From Mycobacterium sp. (GTDB lineage Bacteria > Actinomycetota > Actinomycetes > Mycobacteriales > Mycobacteriaceae): DNA of 40,638 nt. The notes below the pieces were generated by a model that was not told where the DNA came from, did not search any database, and worked only from the letters and a program-made list of their open reading frames with translations. Of this stretch, positions 6,981 through 15,869 are shown piece after piece. Position numbers and translations under genes: made by a program. The DNA lies in NCBI GenBank assembly GCA_020438865.1, contig JAGQTU010000032.1, positions 1 to 40,638 of the forward strand, in the 5' to 3' direction. Within the stretch, counting starts at the first letter, position 1; each line of letters begins with the position of its first letter.

Positions 6981-8105
6981 ATGACAGCAGCACAGAACCG
7001 GATCGAGAAGCTGGGCCAGATCGGCCCGAACTGGTTCGCGTCGGTCATGGGCACCGGGATCGTCGCGACCGCCGGTGCCGCCCTGCCCATCCACCTCACC
7101 GGACTGCGGACCTTCACCCAGATCGTCTGGGTGCTGGCCGCCGTTCTGCTCGTCGTGCTGGCCCTGGTGGTCGGCGGACATTGGCTACGCCACCCGACCG
7201 TGGCCCGCAGCCACGCCCGCAACCCACAGATGGCGCACTTCTACGGGGCGGCGCCGATGGCGCTGCTCACCGTCGGCGCCGGTGCGGTGCTGGTGGGCCG
7301 AGATCTCATCGGTGAGCGCCTCGCCGTCGACCTGGACTGGGTGCTGTGGACGGCGGGCACCGCCGGCGGGCTGTTCACCGCGGTCAGCATCCCCTATCTG
7401 ATGTTCACCCAGCACACCGTCGAGCCGGACGCCGCGTTCGGTGGCTGGCTGATGCCGGTGGTCCCGCCGATGGTCTCGGCCGCCACCGGAGCGCTGCTGA
7501 TTCCGCACCTGGCGCCCGGTGCCGGCCGGGCCACCATGCTCTACGGCTGCTACGCCATGTTCGGGTTGTCGCTGGTGGCCGCCTTCATCATCATCTCGAT
7601 GATCTGGAACCGGCTGGTCATGTTCGGCACGTCGGGAACCGCCCGGGTGCCGACGCTGTGGATCGTGCTCGGTCCGCTCGGCCAGTCCATCACCGCCGCC
7701 GGGCTGCTGGGGCTCAACGCCGGGCTGGCCGTCGACCCGGCCGTCGCCCAGAGCATGAACGTCTTCGCGGTGCTGTTCGGGGTGCCGGTGTGGGGGTTCG
7801 CGGTGCTCTGGATCGCGCTCGCCACCCTGTTGACCGTGCGCACCCTGCGCAACGGGATGCCGTTCGCGCTGACCTGGTGGAGCCTGACCTTCCCGGTCGG
7901 CACCTTCGTCACCGGCACCACCCAGCTGGCGGTGCACACCGACCTGCCCGCGTTCAAGGTCGCCGCGGTGATCGCCTACGTCGGCCTGCTGAGCACCTGG
8001 CTGCTGGTGGGCGTCCGGACCGCGCGGGGAAGCCTGCGCGGAAACCTGCTGCAACCGCCGGCGAGCGCCGGGCCGGTGCGGGCGCGCAAGGACCCGGTGC
8101 CGTAG
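6981..8105 (+). CDS. TDT-family (TehA / C4-dicarboxylate / SLAC1-like) membrane transporter
   Basis: A 374-residue integral membrane protein with about ten hydrophobic segments spread over its length. It opens with IGPNWFASVMGTGIVATAGAA, the hallmark first helix of tellurite-resistance/dicarboxylate transporters, and later shows IPYLMFT, GGWLMPVVPPMVSAATGA and the LTWWSLTFPVGTF segment typical of the family. Members act as anion channels or organic-acid carriers. ATG 6981 fits the family start; the frame is open back to 6870 within the preceding gene, which is not used. The C-terminus ends in a short basic tail. Neighbouring lactate 2-monooxygenase makes an organic-acid substrate plausible, but this is inference. 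Confidence 0.9.
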   Translation: MTAAQNRIEKLGQIGPNWFASVMGTGIVATAGAALPIHLTGLRTFTQIVWVLAAVLLVVLALVVGGHWLRHPTVARSHARNPQMAHFYGAAPMALLTVGAGAVLVGRDLIGERLAVDLDWVLWTAGTAGGLFTAVSIPYLMFTQHTVEPDAAFGGWLMPVVPPMVSAATGALLIPHLAPGAGRATMLYGCYAMFGLSLVAAFIIISMIWNRLVMFGTSGTARVPTLWIVLGPLGQSITAAGLLGLNAGLAVDPAVAQSMNVFAVLFGVPVWGFAVLWIALATLLTVRTLRNGMPFALTWWSLTFPVGTFVTGTTQLAVHTDLPAFKVAAVIAYVGLLSTWLLVGVRTARGSLRGNLLQPPASAGPVRARKDPVP

Positions 8106-8143
8106 CGATCACCTCGGTTGCGGCGGCCCGGCACCGGCCGTGC

Positions 8144-8149
8144 CAGAAT
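8144..8149 (+). promoter_or_regulatory. Possible -10 box giving a leaderless mRNA for the LLM oxidoreductase operon
   Basis: CAGAAT lies 6 nt before GTG 8156, the same arrangement as upstream of the Rrf2 gene. No ribosome binding site is seen between them. Confidence 0.35.
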
Positions 8150-8155
8150 CGCGGC

Positions 8156-9049
8156 GTGCAGATTGGCATGACCTTGCCGGTGATGGAGCCGGACCTCGAC
8201 GCGAACATCTTGAAGCGCTGGGCCCAGCTGGTCGACGAGGGTCCCTTCTCGTCGCTGTGCTGGGGGGAGCGCATCGCGTTCAACAACCCGGATTCGCTGA
8301 CCCTGCTCGGTGCGCTCTCGGCCTGGACCGAGCGGGTGCCGCTGGTGACGACCGTGGTGGTTCCGCAGCTGCACGATCCGGTGATGTTGGCCAAGGCGCT
8401 GGCGACCGCCGACATGCTTTCCGGTGGCCGGCTGATCGTGGGGATCGGTTCGGGTGGCCGCGAGGAGGACTACCGCGCGGTCGGCGCCGACCCGAAGACG
8501 CAGACCATCCGGGATATGGCCGAGCGGGTCGCGGTGATGAAGCGGGTGTGGGCCGGGGAGAAGATCACCGAGTCGGTGCTGCCGGTCGGGCCCGCGCCGG
8601 TGCAGTCGGACGGCCCGCGGCTGCTGATCGGGGCCACCGGGCCGAGATCGACGCGGGTGGCCGCCGAGTGGGCCGACGGGCTGGCCGGTATCTCGTTGGA
8701 TCTGGACACCGGCAAGCAGAACGAGCTGTTCGACATCGCCCGCACCGCGTGGGCCGAGGCCGGAAAGCCGAAACCGCATCTGGCGACCTCGTTCTGGTTC
8801 GCGCTCGGGGAGGCCGACGCGGCCCGCGCGCAGGTGCACCGCCACCTGCGGCACTACATGAACTGGATCCCGCCGAAGTACGTCGACGCGATGGCGCCCA
8901 CCACCGGCTGGTCGGGCAGCGACGAAGAACTGGTCGCGACGCTGCGCAAGTTCGCCGCGATCGGCACCACCGAGGTGCACCTGATCCCGACCAGTTCGGA
9001 CCTCGACCAGGTGCGGCGGGTGGCCGACCTGGTCGGTGACATCGACTGA
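8156..9049 (+). CDS. LLM-class (luciferase-like) F420- or FMN-dependent oxidoreductase
   Basis: A 297-residue TIM-barrel protein of the bacterial-luciferase superfamily. The N-terminus ([15 protein letters not shown]) and [29 protein letters not shown] (residues ~82-110) are the signature strand and phosphate-binding turns, followed by [17 protein letters not shown]. Mycobacterial members commonly use cofactor F420, but nothing here distinguishes F420 from FMN. GTG 8156 is used because upstream codons overlap the transporter gene and its 3' spacer. The next gene starts 9 bases after its stop, so the two form an operon. The substrate is unknown. Confidence 0.9.
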   Translation: MQIGMTLPVMEPDLDANILKRWAQLVDEGPFSSLCWGERIAFNNPDSLTLLGALSAWTERVPLVTTVVVPQLHDPVMLAKALATADMLSGGRLIVGIGSGGREEDYRAVGADPKTQTIRDMAERVAVMKRVWAGEKITESVLPVGPAPVQSDGPRLLIGATGPRSTRVAAEWADGLAGISLDLDTGKQNELFDIARTAWAEAGKPKPHLATSFWFALGEADAARAQVHRHLRHYMNWIPPKYVDAMAPTTGWSGSDEELVATLRKFAAIGTTEVHLIPTSSDLDQVRRVADLVGDID

Positions 9050-9057
9050 GTGAGGCA

Positions 9058-10236
9058 ATGGCCATGACCCAGCCCTACGGCAACTACCAGCTCGAGATCT
9101 ATCTGCAAGGTCTCAACGGGGTGCTGCCCAATCTACCGATGTCATTCGCCGAGCTGGAAAGCCGGGCGGAACAAGCCCTTTCGCCGTCGCTGTGGTCCTA
9201 CATCGCCGGCGGCGCGGGCAACGAGCACACCCAGCGGACCAACATCACCGCCTTCGAGCAGTGGGGTGTGATCCCGCGCATGCTCGTCGGCGCCACCGAG
9301 CGTGACCTGTCCGTCGAGCTGTGGGGTCGGCGCTGGCCGGCACCGATCTTCATGGCCCCGGTCGGCGTGATCGGGCTGTGCACCACCGACCGGCACGGTG
9401 ACATCGCCGCCGCCCGGGCGGCCGCCCGCACCGGGGTGCCGTTGTGCGTGTCGACGCTGACAATGGATCCGCTCGAGGACGTCGCCGCCGAATTCGGCGA
9501 CACGCCAGGGCTTTTCCAGCTGTACACCCCGACCGACCGTGACCTGGCCGAGAGCCTGGTGAATCGCGCCGAGGCCGCCGGCTACGCCGGAATCGTCGTC
9601 ACCCTCGACACCTGGATCCCCGGCTGGCGCCCCCGTGATCTGGCGACGGCCAACTTCCCCCAACTGCGCGGCATGTGTCTGGCCAACTACATCAGCGACC
9701 CGAACTTCCGCAGCAAGGTCGACGCCGATATCGACGCCGACCCGCGCAACGCCGTGCTGCACTGGATCAGCATCTTCGGAAACTCGTTGACCTGGAACGA
9801 CTTGCCGTGGCTGCGTTCGCTGACGTCGCTGCCGCTGATCCTCAAGGGCATCTGTCATCCGGAGGACGCCCGGCGCGCGGTGGACGCGGGCGTGGACGGG
9901 ATCTACTGCTCCAATCACGGCGGTCGGCAGGCCAACGGCGGCGTACCGGCCATCGACTGCCTGCCCGACGTGGTGGCCGCGACCGCCGGTGACGTGCCGG
10001 TGCTGTTCGACTCCGGCATCCGTTCCGGCACCGACGTCGTCAAGGCCCTCGCCCTGGGGGCCACCGCCGTCGGGATCGGCCGGCCGTACGCGTACGGCGC
10101 CGCCCTCGGCGGCACCGACGGCATCGTGCACGTACTGCGCTCCCTGCTGGCCGAGGCCGACCTGCTGCTGGCCGTCGACGGCTACCCCAGCCTGGACGAT
10201 CTGACTCCCGCGGCGCTGCGCCGCGTGCGACAGTGA
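9058..10236 (+). CDS. Lactate 2-monooxygenase-like FMN-dependent alpha-hydroxy-acid oxidase
   Basis: A 392-residue FMN enzyme of the glycolate-oxidase/LldD family, expected to oxidise L-lactate (to acetate and CO2 if a true monooxygenase). It closely resembles the M. smegmatis lactate 2-monooxygenase as I remember it, from the N-terminal YxxEIYxQGL start onward. Family residues are visible: [16 protein letters not shown] near 46-60, [14 protein letters not shown] near 183-196, the lysine in ILKGI, and catalytic His287 in YCSNHGGRQ, followed by the phosphate-binding [10 protein letters not shown] and [12 protein letters not shown] 9058 has GAGG just upstream; ATG 9064 is possible. The stop overlaps the next start (TGATG). 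Confidence 0.9.
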   Translation: MAMTQPYGNYQLEIYLQGLNGVLPNLPMSFAELESRAEQALSPSLWSYIAGGAGNEHTQRTNITAFEQWGVIPRMLVGATERDLSVELWGRRWPAPIFMAPVGVIGLCTTDRHGDIAAARAAARTGVPLCVSTLTMDPLEDVAAEFGDTPGLFQLYTPTDRDLAESLVNRAEAAGYAGIVVTLDTWIPGWRPRDLATANFPQLRGMCLANYISDPNFRSKVDADIDADPRNAVLHWISIFGNSLTWNDLPWLRSLTSLPLILKGICHPEDARRAVDAGVDGIYCSNHGGRQANGGVPAIDCLPDVVAATAGDVPVLFDSGIRSGTDVVKALALGATAVGIGRPYAYGAALGGTDGIVHVLRSLLAEADLLLAVDGYPSLDDLTPAALRRVRQ

Positions 10237-10907
10237 TGGCCATGTCGCACCCATCGACCACCGTCAGCCGGCTGCCGGAGAAGCAGCGCACCTCGCGCAC
10301 CGAGCTCGACGAACTGCTCGACAGCACCCCGCTGGCCACCATCGCGCTGATCCGCGACGGTCATCCGGTGATCTTCCCGATCGGCTTCGCCCGCATCGGC
10401 GACGAACTTGTGATCCACGGCTCGACCGGATCGCCGTGGTTGCGCCAGCTCGCCGACGGCGCGGCGGCGGCGGTGTCGGTCACCACGCTGGACGGGGTGA
10501 TGGTGGCCCGCTGCGGGTTCGAGTCGTCGTTCCGCTTCCGCAGCGCTGTGCTGTTCGGGATGTTCGAGCGGCTCGGCGACGAGGACAAGGTCGGCTATCT
10601 CGACCAGTTGGTGGACACCTTCATCCCGGGCCGGGTCGCCGAGCTCCGGGCCGGCTCGCGCAAGGAACTGGCCGCGACCATGGCGCTGCGCATGCCGATC
10701 GGGAAAGACAACTGGTCGCTGAAGGTCGGCGGCGGCTGGCCCGAGGACTCCGACGAGGACATCGCCGCCGGGGTGTGGGCCGGGGTGGTCCCGTTGACGA
10801 CGGTCTACGGGGATCCGGAGCGGGCGCCGGACTGTGACGACGCCATCCCGGTGCCGCCGTCGGTGCGGGCCATGCGCGGGCCGCTCGTCAACCGGCGCCG
10901 CGGCTGA
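10236..10907 (+). CDS. Pyridoxamine 5'-phosphate oxidase-fold flavin/F420-binding protein
   Basis: A protein of about 223 residues with a split beta-barrel: TPLATIALIRDGHPVIFPIGFARIGDELVIHGSTGSPWLRQLADG (residues ~28-72) matches the flavin-binding PPOx domain, followed by TTLDGVMVARC and SFRFRSAVLFG strands. Mycobacterial relatives include FMN- and F420-dependent reductases, so the cofactor is not decided. Starts GTG 10233, ATG 10236 and ATG 10242 are all possible; I prefer ATG 10236 because it shares a base with the preceding stop (TGATG). It ends the operon with the LLM and lactate monooxygenase genes, and converges on the P450 gene with only 10 bp between them. Confidence 0.85.
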   Translation: MAMSHPSTTVSRLPEKQRTSRTELDELLDSTPLATIALIRDGHPVIFPIGFARIGDELVIHGSTGSPWLRQLADGAAAAVSVTTLDGVMVARCGFESSFRFRSAVLFGMFERLGDEDKVGYLDQLVDTFIPGRVAELRAGSRKELAATMALRMPIGKDNWSLKVGGGWPEDSDEDIAAGVWAGVVPLTTVYGDPERAPDCDDAIPVPPSVRAMRGPLVNRRRG

Positions 10908-10917
10908 GTTAGCCCGT

Positions 10918-12093
10918 TCACCAGGTGACGGGCAGCGGCACCAGCCCGTGCGACAGCGAATGGAATCCGGTGGCCAGGGTGGACACATCGGCGCACAGCT
11001 GCATATCGGGAAACCGCGGAATCAGCTGAGAGAAGACCGTTTTCAGCTCCATGCGCGCGAGTGCGGCGCCGACGCAGTAGCGCAGGCCGTAGCCGAACCC
11101 GACGTGGGCCGCGCCGGTGCGCGCCAGGTCGATCCGGTACGGGTCGGGGAAGGCCGCCGGGTCATGGTTGGCCGATCCGGGGTCGAGCAGGACGAGGTCG
11201 CCGGCCCTGATCGTGACCCCGTCGACGTCGATGTCCTCCCGGGCATAGCGCGGAACGCCGATCCCGCCCGGCATCCCGGCCCGCAGGAGTTCCTCGACGG
11301 CCTTCGGGATCTGGTCCGGCGAGGCCAACAGCGCCTGCCACTGCTCGCGATGGGTGAGCAGCAGCAGGGATTGCAGCCAGATCTGCATCACCGTCGTCTC
11401 GTGCCCGGCGAACAGCAGCTGCATACCCAGCGTCGCCACCTCGAGATCGGTGAGGTCGGGTTCGTCACACAGCCGCGAGATGACGTCATCGCCGGCCTCG
11501 GCACGTTTGACGGCGACGAGTTCCAGCCCGTACTCGAGCAGGGCGGCGAGACCGTCCATCGACGCGGTGTCGTCCGGGGAGAACGCGGCCGCCTCGACCC
11601 AGATCCGGAAGCGGTCCCGGTCGGAATACGGCACGCCGAGCAGATCGCAGATCACCAGCACTGGAAACGGTTGCGCCAGGCTCGCGTGCAGGTCGGCCGG
11701 TGGGCCCTGCTGCTCCATGTCGTCAAGCATTGCGGCGCAGAGCTTTTCGACCTTCGGCTGCAGCTCGCGCATGTGTCTGGGGGAGAAGTGCGGCTGTAGC
11801 AGCTGGCGCATCCGCGCGTGGTCGGCCAGCTCGGTGTCGAAGTCGCCGATCGGGCCGCCGAACAACGCCGAGGTTCTGCTGCGCGGTGCGTTGGCGGGCT
11901 CACGATGGGTGCGGCCCAGGTTCTCGTCGTCCATCAGTCGGCGGACCTGGGCGTATCCGGTGACCAGCCAGGCCTGGTCGCCGACCGGGGTGAGGACTTT
12001 GTGGATCGGGCCCTCGGCCTGCAGACTGCACAACTCCTGCGACGACCGCAGTGGGTGGTCCTGACGAAACGGGAGCTGGGCGGCAGCGGTCAT
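10918..12093 (-). CDS. Cytochrome P450
   Basis: A 391-residue soluble class I P450. The haem-binding loop GFGYGLRYCVGAALAR holds the thiolate Cys340; the I-helix shows AGHETT (oxygen-activation Thr) and the K-helix EELLR (ExxR). The length and composition are those of bacterial P450s such as the CYP105/CYP107 type; I cannot assign a CYP family or substrate. No ferredoxin or reductase gene lies nearby. ATG 12093 follows a TAGCCT box by 6 nt, so the mRNA is probably leaderless. The gene is convergent with the PPOx-fold gene. Confidence 0.94.
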   Translation of the reverse strand: MTAAAQLPFRQDHPLRSSQELCSLQAEGPIHKVLTPVGDQAWLVTGYAQVRRLMDDENLGRTHREPANAPRSRTSALFGGPIGDFDTELADHARMRQLLQPHFSPRHMRELQPKVEKLCAAMLDDMEQQGPPADLHASLAQPFPVLVICDLLGVPYSDRDRFRIWVEAAAFSPDDTASMDGLAALLEYGLELVAVKRAEAGDDVISRLCDEPDLTDLEVATLGMQLLFAGHETTVMQIWLQSLLLLTHREQWQALLASPDQIPKAVEELLRAGMPGGIGVPRYAREDIDVDGVTIRAGDLVLLDPGSANHDPAAFPDPYRIDLARTGAAHVGFGYGLRYCVGAALARMELKTVFSQLIPRFPDMQLCADVSTLATGFHSLSHGLVPLPVTW

Positions 12094-12099
12094 GCACTG

Positions 12100-12105
12100 A
12101 GGCTA
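12100..12105 (-). promoter_or_regulatory. -10 box giving a leaderless P450 mRNA
   Basis: TAGCCT on the minus strand lies 6 nt before ATG 12093. This is the canonical leaderless spacing in mycobacteria. Confidence 0.5.
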
Positions 12106-12355
12106 GGACGATCGAGCCGCCGGGGGAAGTATTTTTTGAACTACCCGTCTCGTTTTGTTGCCTGTTCGAACTCTCCACGGCCGCCGCGCGGCGATCAGCC
12201 GGTCGGGGTTGTCCGCTGGCCCGCGTGGATTCAAGCCGTTGTCCGCCCGGGAGCATCTCTTGCCCCGGGCCACCCAAGGAGTCGCTCCCAGCCGGGCGCG
12301 CAGTGGTACATCCAGAACACCGGTCCGCGTCTAGATCCGCAAACTCAGATCGATG

Positions 12356-12366
12356 GTTAGGCTAAC
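12356..12366. promoter_or_regulatory. IdeR-like dyad GTTAGGCTAAC
   Basis: GTTAG-G-CTAAC is an exact inverted repeat identical to the centre of the iron-regulator IdeR consensus, but the flanks fit poorly (13 of 19 positions by my alignment). It covers the -35 position of a possible promoter with -10 GATAAT at 12378-12383. The 499-bp gap 12094-12592 contains no convincing protein gene. A 16-codon ATG frame at 12372-12422 has no support. Confidence 0.35.
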
Positions 12367-12389
12367 AAGAAATGAAGGATAATCCCGCA

Positions 12390-12530
12390 ATGTTCTTGCC
12401 AATGCCTGCGTGTTTGCGCTAGCGTCGGATCATCGCAGCAAACGATCTAGTTCGGATCGGCAACGTTGCAGGCAGACCCCCTAAAAGATCGGCCCGCCCC
12501 TGGAAAGTTCGGGGCGGGCCGATGTTTTGT
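12390..12530 (+). ncRNA. Candidate small RNA ending at a strong terminator
   Basis: Two possible promoters point rightward: GATAAT at 12378-12383, and TTGCCA (12396-12401) with TAGCGT (12420-12425) 18 nt apart. Transcripts would begin near 12390 or 12433 and end in the 13-bp hairpin followed by GTTTTGT at 12524-12530. The body holds a self-complementary GCAACGTTGC (12460-12469) and an unpaired CCCCC (12477-12481) just before the hairpin, which could pair with purine-rich ribosome binding sites. No gene upstream needs a rightward terminator, because the P450 gene runs left. This is inference from signals only. Confidence 0.35.
12488..12523 (-). terminator. Strong bidirectional intrinsic terminator downstream of tRNA-Arg
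   Basis: A perfect 13-bp stem (12488-12500 with 12511-12523, GC-rich) and a 10-nt loop, flanked by AAAA on the left and TGTTTTGT on the right. It therefore has a U-tract in both directions. It ends transcripts of the tRNA gene on the minus strand, 70 nt downstream of it, and could equally end a plus-strand RNA. Confidence 0.85.
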
Positions 12531-12592
12531 CCTCTTGCGGTGTGGTGAAAACCGACCTCGTCGACGTGCGTGCCGATATGCAACAACCCTGG

Positions 12593-12665
12593 TGCCCCCG
12601 GCAGGATTCGAACCTGCGGCCTTCTGCTCCGGAGGCAGACGCTCTATCCCCTGAGCTACGGGGGC
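12593..12665 (-). tRNA. tRNA-Arg (anticodon CCG)
   Basis: A 73-nt cloverleaf on the minus strand: acceptor GCCCCCG/CGGGGGC, D-arm GCTC/GAGC, anticodon stem TCTGC/GCAGA around the loop CTCCGGA (anticodon CCG, reading CGG), and T-arm GCAGG-TTCGAAT-CCTGC, with discriminator A. CCA is not encoded. It is divergent from argS, the gene for the synthetase that charges it. A weak -10 box TAGGCT lies on the minus strand at 12703-12698. Confidence 0.97.
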
Positions 12666-12764
12666 GCATGGTGAAGACGCGCCATTTGGGCCCCGCCAGC
12701 CTAACGCATCGGCGTCGGTGCTCGCCGCCACGCTCCCCGGCGCTACCCACCCCAATCGATTCGG

Positions 12765-12798
12765 GGTCTGACCACGTCAGACCATAGGATGAACCCTC
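12765..12798 (+). promoter_or_regulatory. argS operon promoter with a perfect 19-bp dyad
   Basis: GGTCTGACCACGTCAGACC (12765-12783) is an 8-3-8 exact inverted repeat. It ends 1 nt before the -10 box TAGGAT (12785-12790), which lies 8 nt before the GTG start, so the mRNA is leaderless or nearly so. No -35 consensus exists; the dyad occupies that place, suggesting a bound regulator of the argS-lysA-hom-thrC-thrB operon. Confidence 0.55.
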
Positions 12799-14451
12799 GT
12801 GACACCCGCCGACCTTGCCGTGCTGCTCAGACGCGTTGCCACCGCCGTGCTGGTGGAGCACGGTCTGGACGCCGCCGCGTTGCCCGAGGCTGTCACCGTC
12901 GAACGGCCCCGTAACCCCGAGCACGGCGATTACGCCACCAACCTGGCCCTTCAGGTCGCCAAGAAGGTCGGCGCCAACCCCCGCGAACTCGCCGGGTGGC
13001 TCGCCGACGCGCTGGCGGCATCGGACGGCATCGCCTCGGCCGAGGTGGCCGGCCCTGGCTTCGTCAACCTGCGCCTGGAGGCGTCGGCGCAGGGCGTGAT
13101 CGTCAGCAACATCGTCACGGCCGGCGCCGACTACGGCCACTCACGGCTGCTCGACGGGCAGAAGATCAACCTCGAATTCGTCTCGGCGAACCCCACCGGA
13201 CCGATTCACATCGGCGGTACCCGCTGGGCCGCGGTCGGCGACGCCCTGGGCCGGCTGCTGTCCACCCAGGGCGCCGAGGTGGTCCGCGAGTACTACTTCA
13301 ACGACCACGGCGCCCAGATCGACCGCTTCGTGAACTCGTTGATCGCCGCCGCCAACGGACAGCCGGCCCCGGCGGACGGCTACGCCGGCGCCTACATCTC
13401 CGACATCGCCGCCCAGGTACTGGCCAACGCGCCCGACGCGCTCGCCCTGCCCGACGACGAGCAGCGCGAGACTTTTCGCTCCATCGGCGTCGACCTGATG
13501 TTCACCCACATCAAGGCCTCGCTGCACGAGTTCGGCACCGACTTCGACGTCTACACCCACGAAGACTCCATGCACACCAGCGGACGGGTCGACCAGGCGA
13601 TCGCCAAGCTGCGCGAGACCGGCAACATCTACGAGAAGGACGGCGCAACCTGGTTGCGCACCACCGAATTCGGTGACGACAAGGACCGCGTTGTCATCAA
13701 GAGTGACGGCCAACCCGCCTACATCGCCGGTGATCTGGCGTACTACCTCGACAAGCGGCAGCGGGGCTTCGATCTGTGCATCTACATGCTCGGCGCCGAC
13801 CACCACGGCTACATCGCCCGACTCAAGGCCGCCGCGGCCGCCCTCGGTGACGATCCCGAGACCGTCGAGGTGCTGATCGGCCAGATGGTCAACCTGGTGC
13901 GCGACGGGCAACCGGTGCGGATGAGCAAGCGGGCGGGCACCGTGATCACCCTCGACGACCTGGTCGAGGCCATCGGCGTGGACGCCGCGCGCTACGCGTT
14001 GACCCGTTCCTCGGTGGACACCCCGATCGACATCGACCTGCAGTTGTGGTCCTCGGCGTCCAGCGAGAACCCGGTCTACTACGTGCAATACGCCCATGCC
14101 CGGCTCTCGGCACTGGCCCGCAACGCCGCCGACCTCGGCCTGGCCGCCGACACCGCGCATCTCGACCTGCTCACCCACGACAAAGAGGGCATCCTGATCC
14201 GCAACCTCGGGGAGTTCTCCCGGGTGCTGCAGACCGCGGCGAACCTGCGCGAACCGCACCGGGTGTGCCGGTACCTCGAGGACCTCGCCGGCGACTACCA
14301 CCGGTTCTACGACTCCTGCCGGGTGCTGCCGATGGGCGATGAAACCCCGGGCAGCCTCCATCGGGCCCGCCTGGCCCTGTGCGACGCCACCCGCCAGGTC
14401 ATCGCCAACGGGCTGGGCATTCTGGGCGTTTCCGCGCCGGAGCGCATGTGA
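12799..14451 (+). CDS. argS: Arginyl-tRNA synthetase
   Basis: Class I aminoacyl-tRNA synthetase that attaches arginine to tRNA-Arg. It is 550 residues, the same length as I recall for the M. tuberculosis enzyme. The HIGH-type motif is HIGG at 137-140 within [16 protein letters not shown], and the KMSKS-like loop is MSKRAG starting at residue 375. The N-terminal ~110 residues form the ArgRS-specific tRNA-binding domain and the C-terminal part is the DALR anticodon domain. GTG 12799 follows the -10 box by 8 nt. The stop overlaps the lysA GTG (GTGA), an argS-lysA pairing also known in corynebacteria. Confidence 0.97.
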   Translation: MTPADLAVLLRRVATAVLVEHGLDAAALPEAVTVERPRNPEHGDYATNLALQVAKKVGANPRELAGWLADALAASDGIASAEVAGPGFVNLRLEASAQGVIVSNIVTAGADYGHSRLLDGQKINLEFVSANPTGPIHIGGTRWAAVGDALGRLLSTQGAEVVREYYFNDHGAQIDRFVNSLIAAANGQPAPADGYAGAYISDIAAQVLANAPDALALPDDEQRETFRSIGVDLMFTHIKASLHEFGTDFDVYTHEDSMHTSGRVDQAIAKLRETGNIYEKDGATWLRTTEFGDDKDRVVIKSDGQPAYIAGDLAYYLDKRQRGFDLCIYMLGADHHGYIARLKAAAAALGDDPETVEVLIGQMVNLVRDGQPVRMSKRAGTVITLDDLVEAIGVDAARYALTRSSVDTPIDIDLQLWSSASSENPVYYVQYAHARLSALARNAADLGLAADTAHLDLLTHDKEGILIRNLGEFSRVLQTAANLREPHRVCRYLEDLAGDYHRFYDSCRVLPMGDETPGSLHRARLALCDATRQVIANGLGILGVSAPERM

Positions 14452-15866
14452 ACGCTCACCCGGCCGGCCCGCGGCACGCCGAGGAGATCCACCACGGCGG
14501 CACCCCGCCGCGACCGCAGACACCGGCAGGCGTGCTGGACTTGGCGCCGAACATCTGGCCGCACAACCTGGTTCGCCGCCCCGACGGTCAGGTGACGGTC
14601 GCCGGCGTTTCAGTCATCGAGCTCGCGGCCGAGTACGGCACTCCGCTGTTCGTCATCGACGAGGACGACTTCCGCGGCCGCTGCCGCGAGATCGCCACCG
14701 CATTCGGTGGCGGCCGCAATGTGCACTACGCGGCCAAGGCGTTCCTGTGCAGCGAGATCGCCCGCTGGGTCGAAGAAGAAGGTCTCTCCCTCGACGTGGC
14801 CAGCGGCGGGGAGTTGGCGGTGGCGCTGCACGCGGGCTTCCCGGCCGAGCGAATCGCGTTCCACGGCAACAACAAATCGATCGACGAGCTGACCGCCGCG
14901 GTCAAGGCCGGCGTCGGGCATGTCGTCCTCGACTCGATGACCGAGATCGAGCGGCTCGACACCATCGCCGGTGACGCGGGTGTGGTGCAGGACGTCCTGA
15001 TCCGCATCACCGTCGGCGTCGAAGCGCACACCCACGAGTTCATCGCCACCGCGCACGAGGACCAGAAGTTCGGTCTCTCGCTGGCGAGCGGCGCGGCCAT
15101 GGCGGCGGTGCGCCGTGTCTTCGCCACCGACCACCTGCGACTGGTCGGCCTGCACAGCCACATCGGTTCGCAGATCTTCGACGTCGATGGCTTCGAACTG
15201 GCCGCCCACCGGGTCATCGGCCTGCTGCGCGACGTGGTCGCCGAGTTCGGTGTGGACAAGACCGCCCAGATCGCCACCGTCGACCTCGGGGGCGGACTCG
15301 GTATCTCCTATGTGCCGCAAGATGATCCGCCACCCGTTCAGGATCTGGCGGCCAAGCTTGACTCGATCGTGCGCCACGAATCCGCCGCCGTCGGCCTGCC
15401 CGTACCGCGGCTGGTCGTCGAACCCGGCCGCGCGATCGCCGGACCCGGAACGGTGACCCTCTACGAGGTGGGCACCGTCAAGGACGTCGCCATCAGCGCC
15501 GGCGACTCGCGCCGGTACATCAGCGTCGACGGCGGGATGAGCGACAACATCCGCACCTCCCTCTACGGCGCCCAGTACGAGGTCCGCCTGGTGTCCCGGG
15601 GTAGTGACGCGCCGGCGACGCTGGCCCGCATCGTCGGGAAGCACTGCGAGAGCGGCGATATCGTCGTCCGGGACGCCTGGGTGCCCGACGACGTGTGCGC
15701 CGGGGATCTGCTGGCCGTGGCCGCCACCGGTGCCTACTGCTATTCGATGTCCAGCCGGTACAACCTGATCGGCCGCCCCGCCGTGGTGGCCGTGCGCGAC
15801 GGGCACGCCCGCCTGATCCTGCGCCGGGAGACCGTCGACGATCTGCTGAGTCTGGAAGTGAGGTAG
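14448..15866 (+). CDS. lysA: Diaminopimelate decarboxylase
   Basis: PLP enzyme that decarboxylates meso-diaminopimelate to L-lysine, the last step of lysine synthesis. It has 472 residues from GTG 14448. The PLP lysine is Lys97 in YAAKAF. Other family marks are [17 protein letters not shown] (residues ~233-243), the glycine-rich [18 protein letters not shown], the active-site Cys in KHCESGD and the tyrosine in [14 protein letters not shown]. The N-terminus carries about 25 extra residues, rich in Pro and His, before the conserved LDLAPNIWP; a start inside is possible, but the GTGA overlap with argS favours 14448. hom follows 3 bases after the stop. Confidence 0.96.
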   Translation: MNAHPAGPRHAEEIHHGGTPPRPQTPAGVLDLAPNIWPHNLVRRPDGQVTVAGVSVIELAAEYGTPLFVIDEDDFRGRCREIATAFGGGRNVHYAAKAFLCSEIARWVEEEGLSLDVASGGELAVALHAGFPAERIAFHGNNKSIDELTAAVKAGVGHVVLDSMTEIERLDTIAGDAGVVQDVLIRITVGVEAHTHEFIATAHEDQKFGLSLASGAAMAAVRRVFATDHLRLVGLHSHIGSQIFDVDGFELAAHRVIGLLRDVVAEFGVDKTAQIATVDLGGGLGISYVPQDDPPPVQDLAAKLDSIVRHESAAVGLPVPRLVVEPGRAIAGPGTVTLYEVGTVKDVAISAGDSRRYISVDGGMSDNIRTSLYGAQYEVRLVSRGSDAPATLARIVGKHCESGDIVVRDAWVPDDVCAGDLLAVAATGAYCYSMSSRYNLIGRPAVVAVRDGHARLILRRETVDDLLSLEVR

Positions 15867-15869
15867 CCA

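Noticed and set aside
11068-11097. Odd haem motif in the P450 with Arg before the x-Cys
   Set aside because: Arg or His at this place (GLRYC) is normal among bacterial P450s, so it is not unusual.
6424-12093. Accessory stretch as a recently transferred island
   Set aside because: No integrase, insertion sequence, direct repeats or clear change in base composition is seen; gene content alone is not enough.
12372-12422. A 16-codon ATG frame upstream of the tRNA-Arg terminator
   Set aside because: It begins upstream of the predicted transcription starts, has no ribosome binding site and no recognisable product.
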